Positions 61,066 through 64,000 of a stretch of 64,000 nucleotides of DNA are shown here, one piece after another. Below the pieces are notes generated by a model. It saw only the letters and a program-made list of their open reading frames with translations, searched no databases and had not been told where the DNA came from. Source of the DNA: Streptomyces canus (GTDB taxonomy: Bacteria > Actinomycetota > Actinomycetes > Streptomycetales > Streptomycetaceae); contig NZ_KQ948683.1 in assembly GCF_001514145.1 (NCBI RefSeq), positions 1 to 64,000 on the forward strand, in the 5' to 3' direction. Numbering within the stretch: position 1 is the first letter of the stretch; every line of letters starts with the position of its first letter. The position numbers and the translations under genes are program-made.

Positions 61066-61256
61066 CAGGACTCCAGCCGAAGCGCCTCGGTCGGGCAGCC
61101 GGCGATGGCTTCCTCGACATCGGCGAGAGTTCCGGCCGGCACGGTCTCGGTCTTCAGCACGAGGTCTCCGGCGTCGTCCACTTCGAACACCTCGGGTGCC
61201 AGGGACTCGCAGATCCCCAGGCCCGTGCACTTGGTGCGGTCAACAATGATCTTCAT
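61065..61256 (-). CDS. [3Fe-4S] ferredoxin, 63 aa
   Basis: Small electron carrier: MKIIVDRTKCTGLGICESLA supplies Cys10 and Cys16, and GCPTEALRL supplies Cys54. The absence of a fourth Cys between them indicates a [3Fe-4S] cluster, as in Streptomyces P450 ferredoxins. It starts ten bases after the flavoprotein stop and overlaps the reductase. Confidence 0.93.
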   Translation of the reverse strand: MKIIVDRTKCTGLGICESLAPEVFEVDDAGDLVLKTETVPAGTLADVEEAIAGCPTEALRLES

Positions 61257-61266
61257 CGGTGCTCCT

Positions 61267-62586
61267 TCACGCTCCGGTCGGCTCGCCGCCGACGCCGACC
61301 GGGTAGTGCCGCTGGATCTGCTCGACGACGAGCTTGGCGGTCTCGGCGCAGGCCGTGGTGCCGCCGTTGGCGTACTCCTTCACGGCGTCGCCGACGTTCC
61401 AGAGGTTGGGAATGGGGGTGGTGTGGGGCAGGTCGAAGCCCGCCACCGCGCGTTGCGGGGGCCAGCCGTCGCGGGTGACGACGGTGGACAGGACGCGGGC
61501 CCGGTCGAAGCCCGGGATCTGGTCGCGGAGGTCGGCCATGAGCAGTTCGGTCTCGGCCGCCTCGTCGAAGTCGCCGACGGCGGGCTGGGGTACGGCTGTT
61601 CCCACGTAGAGGTGCCAGCCTTCCGGTGCCATCTCCGGGCAGGTCGCGGTGAAGTTGGCGACGTAGCACATGCGGCGGGTTTTGGCGAAGCTGAGCAGGC
61701 CCGGTGCCGTGATCAACGGTTCCCGGCTGGCGAAGTTGACCGAGATCATCGCGCTGGGACGGTCGCCGCTGCGTACCGATGTCAGGTACCCCGCGGGGAA
61801 GTGCTGCTCACCGACCAGGCCCACGGTGGCGGCCGGGCCGGTGTCGCTCACCGCGAACCGGCAGGCGACGTGGGTGTCCTGGCCGTCGCGGGCGATGAGC
61901 GCACCGGTGACCCGGCCCGCGTCCACCGTCAGTTTCCGCACCTCGCTGTCCAGCCACACCTCGCCGCCGCCCGCGGTGATCACATCGGCGAGTGCGTTCC
62001 AGATCCCGATGGTGCCGTCGGGGCAGAAGCCGAACTTCTTGAAGGCGCTCCTGCGGGTGAAGTAGGTGAGGAAGACCCGGGCGGGCAGTTCCTCCGAGCC
62101 GACCGCGAAGACCGATCCGCACATGTTGCGGAAGACTCCGTGCACCGACTCGTTCTTGGTGTAGCGGCGGATCCAGTCGGCGGTGGACAGTGCGGTGTCC
62201 GGCAGACCGCTGTCCTCACGGGCGGCGCCGATACCGCTGAGCAGCTTGGCGCCGTGGCGGGTCAGCCTGGACAGCAGCATGCCCCAGCCGCCGCCGGTGA
62301 TGTCGGCGTCCTTGCCGCCGATGCGGTAGAGGATCGGCGGATCGGCCCGGCGGACGTCGAACTCGGCGCCGACCTCCTCGAAGGTCTCCTGCGTGATGCC
62401 GCCGACCTCGATGACGATGGCGCCGTTGTTGACCTTGAAACCGTCGATCTCGTGCGTCGAGGCCCGGCCGCCCACGCGGTCGAGGCGTTCCACCACGAGG
62501 GCGCGGTAGCCGAGACGGGTCAGGCGGGCCGCGGCGAACAGGCCGCCCGCACCGGCGCCGACGACGAGGGCGTCGAAGGATTTCAC
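61267..62586 (-). CDS. Phytoene-desaturase-like FAD oxidoreductase, 439 aa
   Basis: Amine-oxidase/CrtI-type flavoprotein: FAD motif FDALVVGAGAGGLFAAARLT, VVERLDRVGGRAST, a substrate domain with LPARVFLTYFTRRSAFKKFG and CPDGTIGIWNALADVITAGG, and the C-terminal NLWNVGDAVKEYANGGTTAC. It has no signal peptide. The start is GTG 62586 (VKSFDALVV), six bases after AGGAGACA; a longer frame upstream is a shadow of the SDR gene. In this CoA-degradation operon it may desaturate or oxidise an isoprenoid-like or alicyclic acyl intermediate. The actual substrate is unknown. Confidence 0.85.
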   Translation of the reverse strand: MKSFDALVVGAGAGGLFAAARLTRLGYRALVVERLDRVGGRASTHEIDGFKVNNGAIVIEVGGITQETFEEVGAEFDVRRADPPILYRIGGKDADITGGGWGMLLSRLTRHGAKLLSGIGAAREDSGLPDTALSTADWIRRYTKNESVHGVFRNMCGSVFAVGSEELPARVFLTYFTRRSAFKKFGFCPDGTIGIWNALADVITAGGGEVWLDSEVRKLTVDAGRVTGALIARDGQDTHVACRFAVSDTGPAATVGLVGEQHFPAGYLTSVRSGDRPSAMISVNFASREPLITAPGLLSFAKTRRMCYVANFTATCPEMAPEGWHLYVGTAVPQPAVGDFDEAAETELLMADLRDQIPGFDRARVLSTVVTRDGWPPQRAVAGFDLPHTTPIPNLWNVGDAVKEYANGGTTACAETAKLVVEQIQRHYPVGVGGEPTGA

Positions 62587-62609
62587 GATGGTGTCTCCTG
62601 TCCGGGCCC

Positions 62610-63473
62610 TCAGCCCAGCGGGTTGGTGCCGAGCTCGGAGGCGTCCATGTCCGTGATGTCGGGCCAGCGGTCGGCGACGTCCTGGAGGGTCGGGGTGCCG
62701 GCGAAGGTCACGCCCTTGGAGGCGAACTGCGCCACCCGCTGGACCCGGCCGCCGCCGGCGACCAGCACCGTCCCGGTGTCGGTGCATTCGTCGGTCAGCA
62801 GATGGGCGACGACCGGCGCCACGAACTCGGCCGGAAGCCTCTCCAGCAGCTCGGCCGGGGCGACGTCCTCACTCATGCGGGTCCTGGCCAGCGGTGCGAC
62901 GGCGTTGGCCAGGATGTTGTACTTGCGTCCCTCGACGGCGAGCGTGTTGACCAGGCCGACCAGACCGAGCTTGGCGGCGCCGTAGTTGGCCTGCCCGAAG
63001 TTGCCGTACAACCCGGAGGTGGAGGTCGCCATGACGACCCTGCCGTGTCCCTGCTCCCGGAAGTGCGGCCAGGCGGCCCTGGTGACGTGGAAGCCTCCGA
63101 AGAGGTGTACCTGAACTACGGCTTCCCACTGGTCGGCCGTCATCTTCACGAAGGAACTGTCGCGCAGGATGCCGGCGTTGTTCACCACGCCGTGCACGGC
63201 TCCGTACTCCTTCAGCGCGGTGCCGATCACACCCGCGGCGCCCTCCTCGGTGGCCACGCTGTCGTGGTTGGCGACCGCCTGTCCGCCCGCGGCGCGGATC
63301 TCCTCGACCACCGCGTCGGCCATCGCGCTGCCGGATCCGGTGCCGTCCCGCGCGCCGCCGAGGTCGTTGACGACGACCCGGGCGCCGTGCCGGGCCAGCA
63401 GCAGCGCGTACTCGCGCCCGAGTCCGCCGCCCGCGCCGGTCACCACGACGACCCGGTCCTGTACTCCTGACAT
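62610..63473 (-). CDS. MFE-type short-chain (3R)-hydroxyacyl-CoA dehydrogenase, 287 aa
   Basis: SDR closest to the dehydrogenase unit of peroxisomal multifunctional enzyme 2: VVVTGAGGGLGREYALLLAR, VVVNDLGGARDGTGSGSAMA, GVVNNAGILRDSSFVKMTAD, TSGLYGNFGQANYGAAKLGL with YxxxK, plus a C-terminal extension (RVQRVAQFASKGVTFAG, TDMDASELGT). ATG 63473 has GAGGAG upstream and is preferred over the ATG at 63497. It oxidises 3-hydroxyacyl-CoA in the branched-chain pathway that includes the adjacent acyl-CoA dehydrogenase and racemase. Confidence 0.9.
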   Translation of the reverse strand: MSGVQDRVVVVTGAGGGLGREYALLLARHGARVVVNDLGGARDGTGSGSAMADAVVEEIRAAGGQAVANHDSVATEEGAAGVIGTALKEYGAVHGVVNNAGILRDSSFVKMTADQWEAVVQVHLFGGFHVTRAAWPHFREQGHGRVVMATSTSGLYGNFGQANYGAAKLGLVGLVNTLAVEGRKYNILANAVAPLARTRMSEDVAPAELLERLPAEFVAPVVAHLLTDECTDTGTVLVAGGGRVQRVAQFASKGVTFAGTPTLQDVADRWPDITDMDASELGTNPLG

Positions 63474-63513
63474 GTGCGCGCTCCTCGTTGTTGTCATGGG
63501 TGGGGGGTGGGTT

Positions 63514-64000
63514 TCAGTACGAATTCGGCAGGTTCAGGCTGTGCTGGGCCACGAAGTTGAGGACCATCTCCCGGCTGACCGGCGCCGTGCGCAGCATGCG
63601 GGCGACGAACCACAGATCGGCCAGTCCGTACTCGCGCGACAGGCCGTTGCCGCCGTGGGTCTGGATCGCCTGGTCGAGCGCCTTGAGCGACGCGTCGGCC
63701 GCGGTGAACTTCGCGATGTTGGCCGCTGTCGCGGCGTTCTCGCCGGCGTCGAACATCTCCGCGCTCCGGGCCGTGGCGAGCCGGGCGAGTTCCACCCCGA
63801 TATGTGCTTCGGCGAGGGGGTGGGCGATGCCCTGGTGGGCGCCGATGGGAGTCGACCAGACCTTGCGCTCGGCGGCGTAGTCGCGGGCCTTGGCCACCGC
63901 GTAGCGGCCGATGCCGTTGCTGAGCGCGGAGGCGGTGACGCGCTCCGGGTTGAGGCCGGCGAAGACCTGCCGCAGCCCCTTGCCACGCTCCCCGATGAGG
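63514..64000 (-). CDS. Acyl-CoA dehydrogenase, C-terminal part (runs off the right edge)
   Basis: The frame is open to the window edge: LIGERGKGLRQVFAGLNPER, TASALSNGIGRYAVAKARDY and AAERKVWSTPIGAHQGIAHP, with catalytic-region NGLSREYGLADLWFVARMLR and tail SREMVLNFVAQHSLNLP. AxNGIGRYA and HQGIAHPLAEAHIG are typical of actinobacterial FadE proteins. At least 161 residues are visible, so more than half the gene lies outside. It is the most upstream visible gene of the leftward operon. Confidence 0.88.
   Translation of the reverse strand, partial: LIGERGKGLRQVFAGLNPERVTASALSNGIGRYAVAKARDYAAERKVWSTPIGAHQGIAHPLAEAHIGVELARLATARSAEMFDAGENAATAANIAKFTAADASLKALDQAIQTHGGNGLSREYGLADLWFVARMLRTAPVSREMVLNFVAQHSLNLPNSY

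Noticed and set aside
60685..62985. 766-codon plus-strand open frame
   Set aside because: Antisense of four recognised genes of the right-edge operon.
1..64000. CRISPR arrays, tRNA or rRNA genes, phage or conjugation modules, biosynthetic megasynthases
   Set aside because: No spaced direct repeats, tRNA cloverleaf candidates or corresponding protein families were seen on reading both strands.

Overview
The window is high-GC actinobacterial DNA, most likely Streptomyces or a close relative. Signs of this are strong third-position GC bias, GTG/TTG starts, tightly overlapping operons (ATGA, GTGA, TGATG junctions), twin-arginine secretion signals, sugar ABC importers that lack their own ATPase, and an F420-type oxidoreductase. 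No rRNA, tRNA, CRISPR array or phage module was found. The window divides into a plant-polysaccharide utilisation half (about 0.2-31.3 kb) and an acyl-CoA / beta-oxidation half (about 31.4-64 kb). Both halves contain an unusual number of decayed genes.

Polysaccharide half. A leftward cluster (14.7 to 0.2 kb) encodes a cytosolic GH51 arabinofuranosidase, a Tat-exported beta-helix enzyme, two adjacent Tat-exported alginate-lyase-fold proteins (one a 1118-residue modular form), a second larger GH51, a decayed GH27 alpha-galactosidase, a LacI regulator, a five-bladed-propeller (GH43-like) glycosidase and a broken aldo/keto reductase. Rightward from the same control region run a lipoprotein sugar-binding protein, two permeases and a GH31 alpha-xylosidase-type enzyme. 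The divergent promoters each carry an AACCGGTTTC-type operator, and a variant precedes the beta-helix operon. A second LacI gene (21.8 kb) has its own TCGAACCGGTTCGA-type operators. It leads a second importer, a GH63-like glycosidase and a large secreted GH39-like/CBM/ricin-lectin protein. Together these genes would bind and cut an arabinose-rich, probably uronate-containing and possibly galactosylated polysaccharide outside the cell, import the oligosaccharides and finish them in the cytosol. Both permease pairs would need an ATPase encoded elsewhere (MsiK-type).

CoA half. In order this holds: a metallo-beta-lactamase-fold hydrolase; a double-hotdog MaoC protein and a CitE-type lyase facing an acyl-CoA dehydrogenase, a luciferase-like oxidoreductase and a TetR gene that looks leaderless; a leftward run of two MDR oxidoreductases and an alpha/beta hydrolase; a nitroreductase; an acyl-CoA synthetase and an SDR; and a complete IS1182-type element with perfect 23-bp ends. 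Next comes an SDR / ACAD10/11-like acyl-CoA dehydrogenase / APH-family kinase operon, the same enzyme set as the levulinate/4-hydroxyacid pathway, with its own TetR and a perfect 16-bp palindrome. Then come FadB- and FadA-type genes under a tandem two-HTH TetR protein, with a 22-bp near-palindrome set between back-to-back promoters. The last operon runs leftward from beyond the right edge: acyl-CoA dehydrogenase, MFE-type SDR, phytoene-desaturase-like flavoprotein, 3Fe-4S ferredoxin, ferredoxin reductase and alpha-methylacyl-CoA racemase. It looks like branched-chain or isoprenoid-type acid degradation with P450 redox partners but no P450 in view.

Decay. Broken or truncated remnants are visible for an aldo/keto reductase, a GH27, a GH51, an amidohydrolase, a nitroreductase, an MDR reductase, a Cys/Met-type PLP enzyme, a PP2C/SpoIIE phosphatase and a SnoaL-like protein. 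The window therefore looks like accessory sequence under active turnover.
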